Assembly: GCA_016715865.1 (NCBI GenBank) | Contig: JADJXM010000006.1 | Location: 372,001 to 436,000, forward strand | DNA: 64,000 bases | Direction: 5' to 3' | From: Acidobacteriota bacterium | GTDB taxonomy: Bacteria; Acidobacteriota; Blastocatellia; RBC074 | Shown here: positions 1 through 14,775 of the stretch, one piece after another | Numbering within the stretch: the stretch's first letter is position 1 | How the letters are laid out: each line of letters starts with the position of its first letter | Position numbers and translations under genes: made by a program | Notes under the pieces: generated by a model | What the model saw: only the letters and a program-made list of their open reading frames with translations | What the model was told of the DNA's origin: nothing | Database searches by the model: none

Positions 1-390
1 GAATTGAACGATGACGTCGATTCGCTTCTTCATCTCCTCTTCGCTGAAACCGAGGATCTGCCCGCTGAGCAGTATATTTTCGCGACCAGTGTATTCGGGG
101 TTGAATCCGCTGCCAAGTTCAAGCAGCGCCGTAACGCGTCCTTCGACCTGGACGGAGCCTCGCGTGGGCTGCAGAACTCCGGCGATGATCTGAAGCAGCG
201 TGGTCTTACCCGCACCGTTTCGTCCGATCACCCCGACGGCCTCGCCGGTGTTCACTTCGAGACTGACATCCTCGAGCGCCCAGAATTCCCTGTGATATTT
301 CCGCCGTCCGCGAAGCAGAATCTCCTTCAGCCGTCCCGACGGGTTTTCATAGATACGGTAAAGCTTGGAGATGTTTTGAACACGGATCAT
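1..390 (-). CDS. ABC exporter ATP-binding protein, Wzt-like (partial)
   Basis: ATPase subunit of an ABC transporter, probably exporting a polysaccharide or other envelope glycan. The ATG is at 390 and 130 codons are visible before the gene runs off the left edge, so the C-terminal half, including any Wzt-type carbohydrate-binding domain, is not seen. The protein opens MIRVQNISKLYRIYE. Walker A, GRNGAGKT, lies at residues 56-63, followed by the stretch GRVTALLELGSGFNPEYTG, which is typical of the O-antigen/teichoic acid exporter subfamily. It starts 24 bp after the glycosyltransferase-methyltransferase fusion in the same direction, so the two are likely cotranscribed and work on the same surface polymer. 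The polymer is inferred from subfamily and neighbour only. Confidence 0.9.
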   Translation of the reverse strand, partial: MIRVQNISKLYRIYENPSGRLKEILLRGRRKYHREFWALEDVSLEVNTGEAVGVIGRNGAGKTTLLQIIAGVLQPTRGSVQVEGRVTALLELGSGFNPEYTGRENILLSGQILGFSEEEMKKRIDVIVQF

Positions 391-414
391 CGGTGGTTGA
401 CTTCCGGGGAAGAA

Positions 415-2476
<2,062 letters not shown>

Positions 2477-2493
2477 CGAAGTTGACTGTGTAA

Positions 2494-3366
2494 TCAGGCG
2501 GTTGCCGCCTGCGGCGCTGATCGCGCGGACCTGAAACGCCAGATATATCCGATAACGGCGCCGGCAAAGAGAAGAATCGCAATGAATTGAGAGGTCGACA
2601 ATCCGTAAATTTCGCCGCGCGGATCATCGCGCCAGAATTCGATGACGAAGCGTATGATCGCGTATAGCGCCGCATAAATCAGAATGACCTGTCCGTAAAA
2701 GCCGCGCCGCCGAAAGAGAATTAATAACAACAGGAAGAGCACGAATGTCGCGCCGGCCTCGTACAACTGCGTCGGATGCAATTTGATCGGCGCCAGCATT
2801 CCGCCCAGTCGTTCTGCCCAGACGTTCTGCTGAATCGGATCGGCCAGATGCGAAACGATCGTCGGAACTCCGGTCGTATCGTGCCCCTTATCTGTGAAAT
2901 GTACACCGCACCATGACGTTGTCGGGCGGCCCCAGCAACACCCGGCACTGAAACACCCCAGCCGGCCAATCACCTGCCCGATCGCAATCCCCGGAGCGCA
3001 GGCGTCAGCTGTCCGCCACCATGGCAGCTTGTAGATGCGCATGACGATGACGGAAGCGATGACAGCACCCAGAAATCCGCCGTAAAAGACGCCCCCGGAG
3101 CGAAAGAAATCGAGCGTGAAGATCTGACCCGGATTGTCCTTATAATAGACGTCCCATTCGGTCATGACCATGAGCAGCTTCGATCCGATCAATGAGGCTG
3201 CCAACACCCACAGCCCGAGATCATAGACCTTCTGCTTGTCCAGGCCATCCTTCGCAGCCAGCCGCGCCATGACCAGCAAACCCGCAATGAACGCGAGCGC
3301 AAGCAACAAACCATATGTGTTAAGCGTGATATCAACAAAGGGCAGTTTGAAGAGTTCGGGGAACAT
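2494..3366 (-). CDS. lgt: Prolipoprotein diacylglyceryl transferase Lgt
   Basis: Integral inner-membrane enzyme that moves a diacylglyceryl group from phosphatidylglycerol to the lipobox cysteine of prolipoproteins. The 290-residue length is normal. Several hydrophobic segments are visible, the Lgt signature region reads GRLGCFSAGCCWGRPT, and HPTQLYEA lies further on. The ATG at 3366 is preceded by GGAAGG. It lies 38 bp downstream of lspA, so two consecutive steps of lipoprotein maturation are encoded together. The BamD-like lipoprotein at 21-22 kb in this window is an expected substrate. The C-terminus ends in a short alanine-rich tail. Confidence 0.97.
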   Translation of the reverse strand: MFPELFKLPFVDITLNTYGLLLALAFIAGLLVMARLAAKDGLDKQKVYDLGLWVLAASLIGSKLLMVMTEWDVYYKDNPGQIFTLDFFRSGGVFYGGFLGAVIASVIVMRIYKLPWWRTADACAPGIAIGQVIGRLGCFSAGCCWGRPTTSWCGVHFTDKGHDTTGVPTIVSHLADPIQQNVWAERLGGMLAPIKLHPTQLYEAGATFVLFLLLLILFRRRGFYGQVILIYAALYAIIRFVIEFWRDDPRGEIYGLSTSQFIAILLFAGAVIGYIWRFRSARSAPQAATA

Positions 3367-3404
3367 TTCGCCTTCCAGATTAGAAAGTAGAGTTCGGTTG
3401 GTTA

Positions 3405-3941
3405 TTATTCGATCGTTTCGATTCGACCGGAATCGACCGCGGAAGCCGCCACCGGATTGGCGCGCGCAGCCCGCTCATCACGGATCATCTCAATGGCCAG
3501 CAGAACAGCGCCGATGCAGATCGCCGAATCAGCGATGTTGAACGTCGGCCATGTATACTTGTCGGCCAGATGGACATCGATGAAATCGATCACTTCGCCC
3601 AGCCTGACTCGATCAATCAGATTGCCGACGATGCCCGCCAGCAAAAGCGCCAGGGCGGTACTGCTGAGCACCCTCTCGGCCGGCGTCCATGCCAGATAAA
3701 GAAGCACGATCAGGGCTGCAATAATCGAGATGACGGCGAAGATCACCGGGACATTCATTTCGCTGTCAGCGAACAGACTGAATGCGACACCGCGATTCGT
3801 CGCGTATGTGAACCGGAAGAATCCCGGTATCACCTCGATCATGATGACCGGCTTGAGCGATATCACCGCCCAGTACTTACTCAACTGGTCGATCGCCAGT
3901 ATGACGATCGTGATAATGAGATATCCTGACTTTAAAAGCAT
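3405..3941 (-). CDS. lspA: Lipoprotein signal peptidase LspA
   Basis: Inner-membrane aspartic protease that removes the signal peptide from diacylglyceryl-modified prolipoproteins. The start is set at the ATG at 3941 (MLLKSGYLIITIVI), giving 178 residues, the usual size. The longer open frame up to 4013 reads through the TGGAAAC heptamer array and adds 24 unconserved residues, so it is rejected. The catalytic aspartate regions are visible as GNLIDRVRLGEVIDFIDVH and FNIADSAI, with ATNRGVAFSL before them. Four hydrophobic segments fit the family. It lies between ileS and lgt. The start has only a weak ribosome-binding site, with no strong Shine-Dalgarno sequence immediately upstream. Confidence 0.95.
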   Translation of the reverse strand: MLLKSGYLIITIVILAIDQLSKYWAVISLKPVIMIEVIPGFFRFTYATNRGVAFSLFADSEMNVPVIFAVISIIAALIVLLYLAWTPAERVLSSTALALLLAGIVGNLIDRVRLGEVIDFIDVHLADKYTWPTFNIADSAICIGAVLLAIEMIRDERAARANPVAASAVDSGRIETIE

Positions 3942-3956
3942 GAGACTCTGGTTAAA

Positions 3957-4076
3957 CAGTTTCCAGTTTCCAGTTTCCAGTAGAGGAACTTTGGCACTGG
4001 TTGTTTGTTTCAAAATAATAGATTAACTGATATTAAAAATTACTGGAAACTGGAAACTTCTTACCCTGGAAACTTC
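3957..4076. repeat. Inverted pair of TGGAAAC heptamer arrays
   Basis: In the ileS-lspA gap, three GTTTCCA heptamers (3957-3980) face TGGAAAC heptamers (about 4042-4076) across an AT-rich loop of about 60 bp. The pair can fold into a long hairpin. It lies inside an otherwise co-directional gene run and could act as a processing site or partial terminator. The same family recurs at 21.3 kb and 60.6 kb. Confidence 0.9.
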
Positions 4077-4081
4077 TTCGA

Positions 4082-6886
<2,805 letters not shown>

Positions 6887-6896
6887 CTCTTAACTT

Positions 6897-6931
6897 TCTT
6901 CTTTTTACTTTTTACTTTCTACTTTTTACTA
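6897..6931. repeat. CTTTTTA/CTTTCTA heptamer array
   Basis: Short array of the TACTTTC heptamer family directly upstream of ileS and directly after the terminator hairpin. Only one arm is clear here, unlike the facing pairs elsewhere in the window. Confidence 0.75.
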
Positions 6932-6977
6932 AAAAGCACCTGGCTCCGAGGGTAATTACCGGAGCCTGGTGCCTTTT
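6930..6977 (-). terminator. Rho-independent terminator after the DUF948-like gene
   Basis: Read on the minus strand, AAAAGGCACCAGGCTCCGG pairs with CCTCGGAGCCAGGTGCTTTT across a TAATTA loop, giving a stem of about 17 bp, and a T-rich run follows. It lies about 40 bp past the stop of the gene at 7015-7569 and before ileS, so it probably separates those two transcripts. Confidence 0.8.
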
Positions 6978-7014
6978 GAAAAGGACATTGATCAAGTCCG
7001 CTCCGGATGGAGCG

Positions 7015-7569
7015 TCAAATAAACATCTCCTCGTCCTGATAGACCCGATTAACAGGCATGCGATTACCGGACATGAGAACCTCGATGCCGCGACGCAAGC
7101 CGAACATGAGATAGGAGAACTCACGAGCGGGCTGCAGTACGCTATTCTGGACCAGCTCAGTGGTGCGCTGGAATTGATCAGTGGCGACTTCCAGCGTGTC
7201 CTGAACCTTATTGACCTGCATCCGGGCACGTTCGACCTCACGTTTTGCGACTGCGGTCGTATCGCCAAGCAGACCGCGGACTTCAGCGGCTTCGTCCCTG
7301 GCCATCTCGGCTATGGCGCTGATGTTTTGAACTCCCTGTGAAAAGTAATCGGCTGCTTCCTTGAGTTCCCCCATCAGCCCGTGCGCCATCTTCAGAACCG
7401 GCTCGGTATTGTTGAGCATGTACTCGGCGCGCGCCTGCAGTTCGCCGGCCTTTTCGGCCAGAACCACCAGACGGCGTGCCAACAAATACAGTCCGATAAA
7501 AACGGCGGCCTGAATAATGAGTAAAATCGCCAGTCCAATTCCGATGAACCAACTCAAATTGTTATCCAC
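7015..7569 (-). CDS. Membrane-anchored coiled-coil protein, DUF948-like
   Basis: A 184-residue protein with one N-terminal membrane segment (about residues 7-31), then a long charged, heptad-rich region that should form an extended coiled coil in the periplasm or cytoplasm. A short conserved-looking tail contains EFSYLMFGLRRGIEVL. No enzymatic motif is seen. It begins with GTG at 7569 preceded by GGAG. The YtxH-family gene lies about 100 bp upstream in the same direction; the two families often occur together, which suggests a shared envelope role. The function is unknown and the DUF948 assignment rests on architecture. Confidence 0.8.
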   Translation of the reverse strand: MDNNLSWFIGIGLAILLIIQAAVFIGLYLLARRLVVLAEKAGELQARAEYMLNNTEPVLKMAHGLMGELKEAADYFSQGVQNISAIAEMARDEAAEVRGLLGDTTAVAKREVERARMQVNKVQDTLEVATDQFQRTTELVQNSVLQPAREFSYLMFGLRRGIEVLMSGNRMPVNRVYQDEEMFI

Positions 7570-7669
7570 TGCTCGCTCCTGGATTGAGTTTCGGTGTCAC
7601 GCCAGGATCCGGGTCTTTGTAGCGGGAATTTGGATGATCGAACGGAGTCTCCCGTTCTCCCGGAAGGCC

Positions 7670-8065
<396 letters not shown>

Positions 8066-8175
8066 GATTTTAATCCTCCTCTTCTTGTCGCTGCTGACAT
8101 TTCTCTTTTTTGGGTTATGAGCGCGAATAAATTCTGCAAATAAACCAGATACAAACATTAATACTGATCTCGGGC

Positions 8176-8204
8176 ACTATAGCACCGTTGAATGGCAACA
8201 TCAA
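8176..8204 (-). promoter_or_regulatory. Sigma70-like promoter of the YtxH gene
   Basis: On the minus strand, TTGATG (8204-8199) and TATAGT (8181-8176) are separated by exactly 17 bp, about 110 bp upstream of the YtxH start. It is back to back with the tatA promoter. Confidence 0.65.
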
Positions 8205-8215
8205 GATAACCTGAA

Positions 8216-8245
8216 TTGACACTGTTGCTCGCTCAACGATACAAT
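8216..8245 (+). promoter_or_regulatory. Sigma70-like promoter of tatA
   Basis: A consensus TTGACA (8216-8221) and TACAAT (8240-8245) are separated by 18 bp, 38 bp upstream of the tatA start codon. One of the best promoter matches in the window. Confidence 0.75.
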
Positions 8246-8252
8246 GATGAAC

Positions 8253-8478
<226 letters not shown>

Positions 8479-8560
8479 TCGTCTCTGATATTCAATTCCC
8501 TCCATACGCACTGCGGCGTTTACAATCACCCTGCGGTTGGAAGCGCTTTTCTGCCCGTCA

Positions 8561-8605
8561 AGCGCATTCTGCCTGCAAGCGCATTCTGCCTGCAAGCGCA
8601 TTCTG
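8561..8605. repeat. 17-bp tandem repeat, 2.6 copies
   Basis: Two exact copies of AGCGCATTCTGCCTGCA (8561-8577, 8578-8594) and an 11-bp partial third lie just upstream of the AlbA_2/RecG-like gene. They are outside the chosen coding region. Confidence 0.9.
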
Positions 8606-8617
8606 GTTGCTAAAGAC

Positions 8618-9998
<1,381 letters not shown>

Positions 9999-10027
<29 letters not shown>

Positions 10028-10064
10028 CACAACCAACAACTCTGTGACCTCTGTGTCTCGATGG
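9999..10064. terminator. Hairpin with CACAGAGGTCACAGAG arms (copy A)
   Basis: CCACCGAGACACAGAGGTCA (plus CAGAG) pairs with CTCTGTGACCTCTGTGTCTC (plus GATGG) around a 16-nt loop, with one mismatch in 25 bp. It overlaps the last codons of the AlbA_2-like gene. No clear T-run follows, so terminator activity is uncertain. Confidence 0.6.
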
Positions 10065-10096
10065 TTAGTTTTTCACCACAACTGAAAAACCAGGCA

Positions 10097-10222
10097 ATGA
10101 AACAACTACTTTTATTGTCCGTTTTACTGCTGACGCTGGTCTTGAGCATTCCGCATTCCGGTGAGGATTTCCACCACCGAGACACAGAGGTCACAGAGAT
10201 GACACAACCAACAACTCTGTGA
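10097..10222 (+). pseudogene. Orphan duplicated ComEA signal-peptide fragment
   Basis: A 41-codon open frame created by the tandem duplication. Its first 22 residues (MKQLLLLSVLLLTLVLSIPH then SG) nearly match the signal peptide of the ComEA-like protein, but the frame then runs into the second palindrome and stops at TGA 10220-10222. It is either a dead by-product or a secreted peptide of unknown use. Confidence 0.7.
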
Positions 10223-10239
10223 CCTCTGTGTCTCGGTGG
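10174..10239. terminator. Hairpin with CACAGAGGTCACAGAG arms (copy B)
   Basis: Second copy of the same palindrome, with perfectly complementary 25-bp arms (10174-10198 and 10215-10239) and a 16-nt loop. It stands 33 bp before the start codon of the ComEA-like gene, where it could block read-through or act in the leader mRNA. Confidence 0.6.
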
Positions 10240-10271
10240 TTAGTTGTTCACCACAACTAAAAAACCAGGCA

Positions 10272-10547
10272 ATGAAACTACTACTTATATTGTCCGTTTT
10301 ACTGCTGACGCTGGTCTTGAGCATTCCGCATTCCGGTGCGGCGCAGGACGCGCGTGGAAAGATCAGCCTCAATACCGCGACTGCTGCCGAACTCGAGGCG
10401 TTACCTGGCATCGGACTGGTCCTGGCCGCTCGAATTGTCGAACACAGGCGCGTGCATGGTCCTTTCAAACGAATCGAGGATGTAATCATCGTGCGAGGGA
10501 TGAGCGCTGCCCGCTTTCGCCGGATCGCCCGACTGATTCGCATCTGA
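10272..10547 (+). CDS. ComEA-like secreted helix-hairpin-helix protein
   Basis: A 91-residue protein with an N-terminal signal peptide (MKLLLILSVLLLTLVLS, cleavage probably near GAAQ) and a single helix-hairpin-helix DNA-binding module: ISLNTATAAELEALPGIG then GPFKRIEDVIIVRGMS. This matches the ComEA C-terminal domain, which binds incoming DNA during natural transformation. The start is set at the ATG at 10272, since the longer frame runs back into the duplicated palindrome. The last 62 bp overlap the 3' end of comEC on the other strand. Pairing with comEC supports a DNA-uptake role. Confidence 0.88.
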   Translation: MKLLLILSVLLLTLVLSIPHSGAAQDARGKISLNTATAAELEALPGIGLVLAARIVEHRRVHGPFKRIEDVIIVRGMSAARFRRIARLIRI

Positions 10548-13296
10548 CGTGAGATTCCATTCTTAGATCGTTTCCGTCCGTCGAGGCCGTTACGGCTCCG
10601 CACCTGCCAGTTTCCCAGATCCTGACGCCGCTCGATCGAAGTCGATGAAGGACGCTTTCGTGAGGATGGCCGAACGGGCTCGGCCTGCCCGCTGAGATGA
10701 CAGCGTGAAGCGGGCTGACAGCATCCAGAAATGACTGCGTCGATGATGTCTTCGATCCATGATGCGGCACCTTGAGCACATCTGCCCGCAGGCCGGCGCC
10801 TTGATTGACAAGATGTGTTTCAGCCGCGGCTTCGATGTCGCCCGTCAGAAGAAATGATCTTCGGCCATACCGCAGTCGCAGGACAAGTGAACGGTCATTA
10901 CCTGACATTTCGCCCCATTCTGCCGCGACATCCGGCCAGAGCGCCTCGATAAGCACACCGTCGACCTCGAAATGATCGCCTCGGCCAACCGAGCGAAGAG
11001 GAATGCGCCCGGACGAGACGGCACGATGAAAGGAGTTTTCGGTTACATCCCCGGCGGATCGTTTTCCTTCCCAGGCCGTGCCCACTCGCATCGCATCGAT
11101 CAGCTCATCGAAGGCTTCGATATGATCCGCATCCCCGTGACTGGCGGCGATCCAGTCAAGACGCTGAATGCCTCTGAACCATAAGTAGGGGAGAAGAGCG
11201 GCTTCAGCAAGGCCAAGGCGGTCTTCCTCTAAGTCCTCTGCCATGTCTCCGCCTGATGAAGAATCACGATAAGCCACGCGCCCTCCGCTGTCGAAGAGCA
11301 TGAGCTTTCCCTTCGGGAATGAGATCAGCATGGCATCACCCTGTCCGACATCCAGAAAAGTAATGCTCAATCGGCCTTCAGCATAACGGTGAGAGACCGG
11401 ATGAGTAACCAGCCCGACCCCCAGAATTGTGTTGGCGATCAGTGTGACGGCTATGACAGACTTCGAGATGCGATGGCGCAGCTCACGACGATTCTGACGG
11501 CCCGCCAGCGGATTCCATTCATTGAGCGCAATCATGAAAATGGCCAGACCGGAGAAATAAGCAGCGTACAGCCAGCCGGCCGATTCGCCGAAATCCGCCG
11601 GACGAATGCTCGCCAACCGCCAGTCCTGCAACGGCTCTCCAAGACTGATAACCGTTTCGCCCAGCAGATCGACGAGGGGCGCAAGTGGCATGCTCAAATG
11701 GCCGGACAATGCGTGCAGGGTCAGAAATATCGCTCCTCCGGCCATAAGCGCCAGCATGAGTACGCCTTCAATCACATTCGTCACCGGCGCAACGATTGAA
11801 AAACGGTGAAACAGCCCGACCATCAACGGCAGCAGACCGAGTTGTATGCCCACGGTCGTGAGCATCGTCATGACCATGGCCGACAGCGCCTTCTGCAATC
11901 GCAATCGACCCGGCAGGCGGGCGCTCCGCGATTTTTTCAACCGGTATTTCACCGGCGCCTGAAGCATCTCCTCTCGAAAAGCCGCTTCGTCCCAGAATAG
12001 AATTTCGCAGATTCGGCTGATCTGATTCGGAACGTCCGGAGGATAGGGAGTCAGTGCCGTTGGTTGCCAGCGACCGATCTGCCGCAGTCGTTCGTGAAAC
12101 GGCCCGATCAGAACGACTATCACGAGGACCGTCATGAGCGATAGTTGAAATGCCGGATTGAAGAGATCGGCCGGCTTCCATGCCAGCAGAATTATGGCTG
12201 AAGCCGCGACCGAATTGGCTCCTGCCGATTCGCGAAAGATAAGCCTGCCGAGCAGGACAATGGTCAGCATGACCGCCGCCCGCGACACCGCGGGTTGAGC
12301 GCCGACCATGACGGCATATGCCCAGATGACTCCGATCGTGACGGCATAGCGCGCGCCGCGGCGGCGGACCACTGCACCGGCCAGCCACAAAACCACTCCC
12401 GCGATCACGCCGATATGCAAACCCGAAATTACCAGCAGGTGATAGGTCCCTCCATCTCGAAATAATTCTCCTGTCCGCTTAGTCAGAAAATAACGGTTCC
12501 CGAGCAGCGCCGCCGCCAGTATTCCGCGCGACGGCTGGCGCAGTTTTTCGAGCAGCACGCTCAGCGCCTGTAATCGCAGGCGGTAGAGAGCGGATAGAAT
12601 CAATTTCCGATCACCGTCGCCAAGAGGATCTATCAGGAGAGGGCTTTTAACAGCGCCGCCGGCATCGTACCCTTGACGTTCCAGTAAAGCTTCGAGATCG
12701 ATCGAACCGGGATTGCGATAGATACGCCTGTTTCGCAGATGGCCGAGCAGCCGCAGGCGTGTTCCATACCTGAGCCCGAGCGATGCAAACTCTCTCTCAG
12801 CCTGCCCGTCAGGCAGCGGAACCACCATTCTCACCCTGCCGTCGATCCGATGTTCAATCCGAAACGTTGACAGGCTCTCGAGGGACAGACTCAGATAAAC
12901 ACGATCCGGCGCCGGCTCAGGCTCTGCGTCCAACACCCCGCATATCTCGACCGGAGCATCCCAATTCCAGGCTTCGCTCGAAATCATTGCGCGCAGTGCG
13001 GCGCCTTCTCTTCGATTTTCGTGAAAGCCCCACAGCCACGCTCCGCAGGCCGCGCTTCCTGCCCAGAAACAGATCAGACTGATCCATAACATTAGCCGGG
13101 ACAGTCGCCAGTACATTCGCCGAATTACCAGACAGATCAGGGATATCGCCCAGGCTGCAAAAGCCGGAAAAAGCCAGAACCCGCCTAATCCCTGACGATA
13201 TGAGCCGATCAGCAGGCCAATCGAGAAGAAGACGCAGACATAAAGCAATGGCTGGTCTGAGTGACGCAATCGCGTAAAGGTCAATCGACGCGGCAT
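10486..13296 (-). CDS. comEC: DNA internalisation channel ComEC/Rec2
   Basis: A 936-residue inner-membrane protein thought to pass single-stranded DNA into the cytoplasm during transformation. Order of domains: N-terminal hydrophobic segments and DUF4131-like region (1-230), competence domain with many membrane helices (about 240-600; contains YHLLVISGLHIGVIAG), and a C-terminal metallo-beta-lactamase domain (about 650-900) with SHGDADHIEAFDEL and VPHHGS. The last residues extend beyond the usual end and are encoded in the overlap with the convergent ComEA-like gene. The ATG at 13296 has no strong Shine-Dalgarno. Many internal open frames on both strands are shadows. Confidence 0.95.
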   Translation of the reverse strand: MPRRLTFTRLRHSDQPLLYVCVFFSIGLLIGSYRQGLGGFWLFPAFAAWAISLICLVIRRMYWRLSRLMLWISLICFWAGSAACGAWLWGFHENRREGAALRAMISSEAWNWDAPVEICGVLDAEPEPAPDRVYLSLSLESLSTFRIEHRIDGRVRMVVPLPDGQAEREFASLGLRYGTRLRLLGHLRNRRIYRNPGSIDLEALLERQGYDAGGAVKSPLLIDPLGDGDRKLILSALYRLRLQALSVLLEKLRQPSRGILAAALLGNRYFLTKRTGELFRDGGTYHLLVISGLHIGVIAGVVLWLAGAVVRRRGARYAVTIGVIWAYAVMVGAQPAVSRAAVMLTIVLLGRLIFRESAGANSVAASAIILLAWKPADLFNPAFQLSLMTVLVIVVLIGPFHERLRQIGRWQPTALTPYPPDVPNQISRICEILFWDEAAFREEMLQAPVKYRLKKSRSARLPGRLRLQKALSAMVMTMLTTVGIQLGLLPLMVGLFHRFSIVAPVTNVIEGVLMLALMAGGAIFLTLHALSGHLSMPLAPLVDLLGETVISLGEPLQDWRLASIRPADFGESAGWLYAAYFSGLAIFMIALNEWNPLAGRQNRRELRHRISKSVIAVTLIANTILGVGLVTHPVSHRYAEGRLSITFLDVGQGDAMLISFPKGKLMLFDSGGRVAYRDSSSGGDMAEDLEEDRLGLAEAALLPYLWFRGIQRLDWIAASHGDADHIEAFDELIDAMRVGTAWEGKRSAGDVTENSFHRAVSSGRIPLRSVGRGDHFEVDGVLIEALWPDVAAEWGEMSGNDRSLVLRLRYGRRSFLLTGDIEAAAETHLVNQGAGLRADVLKVPHHGSKTSSTQSFLDAVSPLHAVISAGRPSPFGHPHESVLHRLRSSGVRIWETGRCGAVTASTDGNDLRMESHVRCESVGRSGESGQRSSLAR

Positions 13297-13376
13297 ATTT
13301 ATTACTCACGCTTATGATTGAGCGATCTGTTTCGACGGGTGGCCGCGCAGAGAGCGAATCGAAGGATGGATCGATC

Positions 13377-14669
13377 TTAACTGTCCGTGGTGGCAGGGGT
13401 GGCAGGGGTGGCAGGGGTGGTCTCCCTGATTTTCAAATGGACGACGGTTTCGACGTGGAACGTCTGCGGAAACATATCCAGCGCCGTAATCGATTCAATA
13501 ATGTACCCGTATTGCCTCAGCATTTTCAAATCCCTGGCGAGAGTTGCCGGATCACATGAGACGTAGGTGATGGCCGTCGGATTCATAGCCACCAGCCGTT
13601 CGATCACGATCGGACCGGCGCCGGCACGAGGCGGATCGAGCAGAACAAGATCGGGACTGGGCAGATCCGAGGATTTGTACTTCAACCATGCTTCTACGGA
13701 AATCGGTTCATATCGAACATTGTTGACGCCGTTGGCACGGGCGTTTTCGATGCCGTGGGCCGCCGCGGATCGATTGCCCTCGATCGCATGGACCTGCTCG
13801 TAGTTGCGGGCAAGTTGAAGGCTGAAGAGCCCGACACCGGCATACAGATCGACAGCCATCTTTCCGCTCGATCGCTCCATCGCTACGCGAACAAGCTCTT
13901 CGACCAGCAAGCGATTGCCCTGAAAGAACGAGCGCACCCCGAAAGAATAGAGGCGCCCGGCAATGCGCTGGCCGGCCGTTCCCATCGCGTCGATGTCGGC
14001 TATCCTGTCGTTTTCACCCGTTGCCGGTGTGACAAGTACTTCGTCATCACCCACCGTCAGATAGACCCGCGTAGCGTCGCGGGGAATCAGTGAGGGATTA
14101 TCATGCAGACGCTGCAATTCCCTGTTGGCAGCCGGCAGCAGGATCCGGCAATTGGCGACATCGCAGACATCCTGCGTGCCGGCGCGAAAGTAACCGATCT
14201 TCGAATGGCCCGCCGTATCCCGCTTGACCTTGATCTCGGCGCGTGAACGATAGCCCAGCTCAGAGGCCGAACGGACTTCGATTTCACTTTCCCATTCGAT
14301 GCCTCCGATGCGCTCGAGCGATTCGCGAACGAATGCGGCTTTGGCCCTCAATTGCGCCGGGTATGCAAGATGCTGCAACTGACAGCCTCCGCAATCGCCG
14401 AAACTGTCGCACGGCGGAACACGCCGATCATCCGATTCGACGATCACCTGCTCGATTGACGCGCGAGCGAAATTGCGTTCAGTCCCGGTGATTCTGACGC
14501 GCAGCCTGTCTCCGACCGCGCTGAACGGGATAAAGACCGCCTGCTTACCGATGCGGGCAAGACCATCTCCGCCGTATACGATCTTCTCGATCGTCACGTC
14601 GTGGACCTCGCCGACAGCAATCTGCTGCAGACCGTTTCCCGTATTTGAATCCTGATCACCGTGATTCAT
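13377..14669 (-). CDS. rlmD: 23S rRNA (uracil-C5)-methyltransferase, RlmD/RumA family
   Basis: A 430-residue SAM-dependent RNA methyltransferase. It has an N-terminal TRAM domain (about 15-75, beginning IAVGEVHDVTIEKIVYGGDG), an iron-sulfur cluster motif CDSFGDCGGCQ, a SAM-binding region with AVDLYAGVGLFS, and the catalytic-region motif YVSCDPATLARDL. These fit RlmD/RumA (m5U1939), though RlmC or TrmA-type specificity cannot be excluded. The last dozen residues are T-P-A repeats encoded by a 9-bp tandem repeat and are probably not part of the fold. It may be cotranscribed with comEC, 80 bp away. Confidence 0.93.
   Translation of the reverse strand: MNHGDQDSNTGNGLQQIAVGEVHDVTIEKIVYGGDGLARIGKQAVFIPFSAVGDRLRVRITGTERNFARASIEQVIVESDDRRVPPCDSFGDCGGCQLQHLAYPAQLRAKAAFVRESLERIGGIEWESEIEVRSASELGYRSRAEIKVKRDTAGHSKIGYFRAGTQDVCDVANCRILLPAANRELQRLHDNPSLIPRDATRVYLTVGDDEVLVTPATGENDRIADIDAMGTAGQRIAGRLYSFGVRSFFQGNRLLVEELVRVAMERSSGKMAVDLYAGVGLFSLQLARNYEQVHAIEGNRSAAAHGIENARANGVNNVRYEPISVEAWLKYKSSDLPSPDLVLLDPPRAGAGPIVIERLVAMNPTAITYVSCDPATLARDLKMLRQYGYIIESITALDMFPQTFHVETVVHLKIRETTPATPATPATTDS
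13388..13420. repeat. 9-bp tandem repeat in the 3' end of rlmD
   Basis: Three exact copies plus a partial copy of GGTGGCAGG (plus strand). Being in frame, they add Thr-Pro-Ala triplets to the RlmD C-terminus. Such a run is prone to slippage in steps of three codons. Confidence 0.9.
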
Positions 14670-14690
14670 GCGGCCTCAAGCAACTCTCAT

Positions 14691-14770
<80 letters not shown>

Positions 14771-14775
14771 ATCTG

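Noticed and set aside
3942..4013. 24-residue N-terminal extension of LspA
   Set aside because: Encoded by the TGGAAAC array; the family starts at the internal methionine before the first membrane helix.
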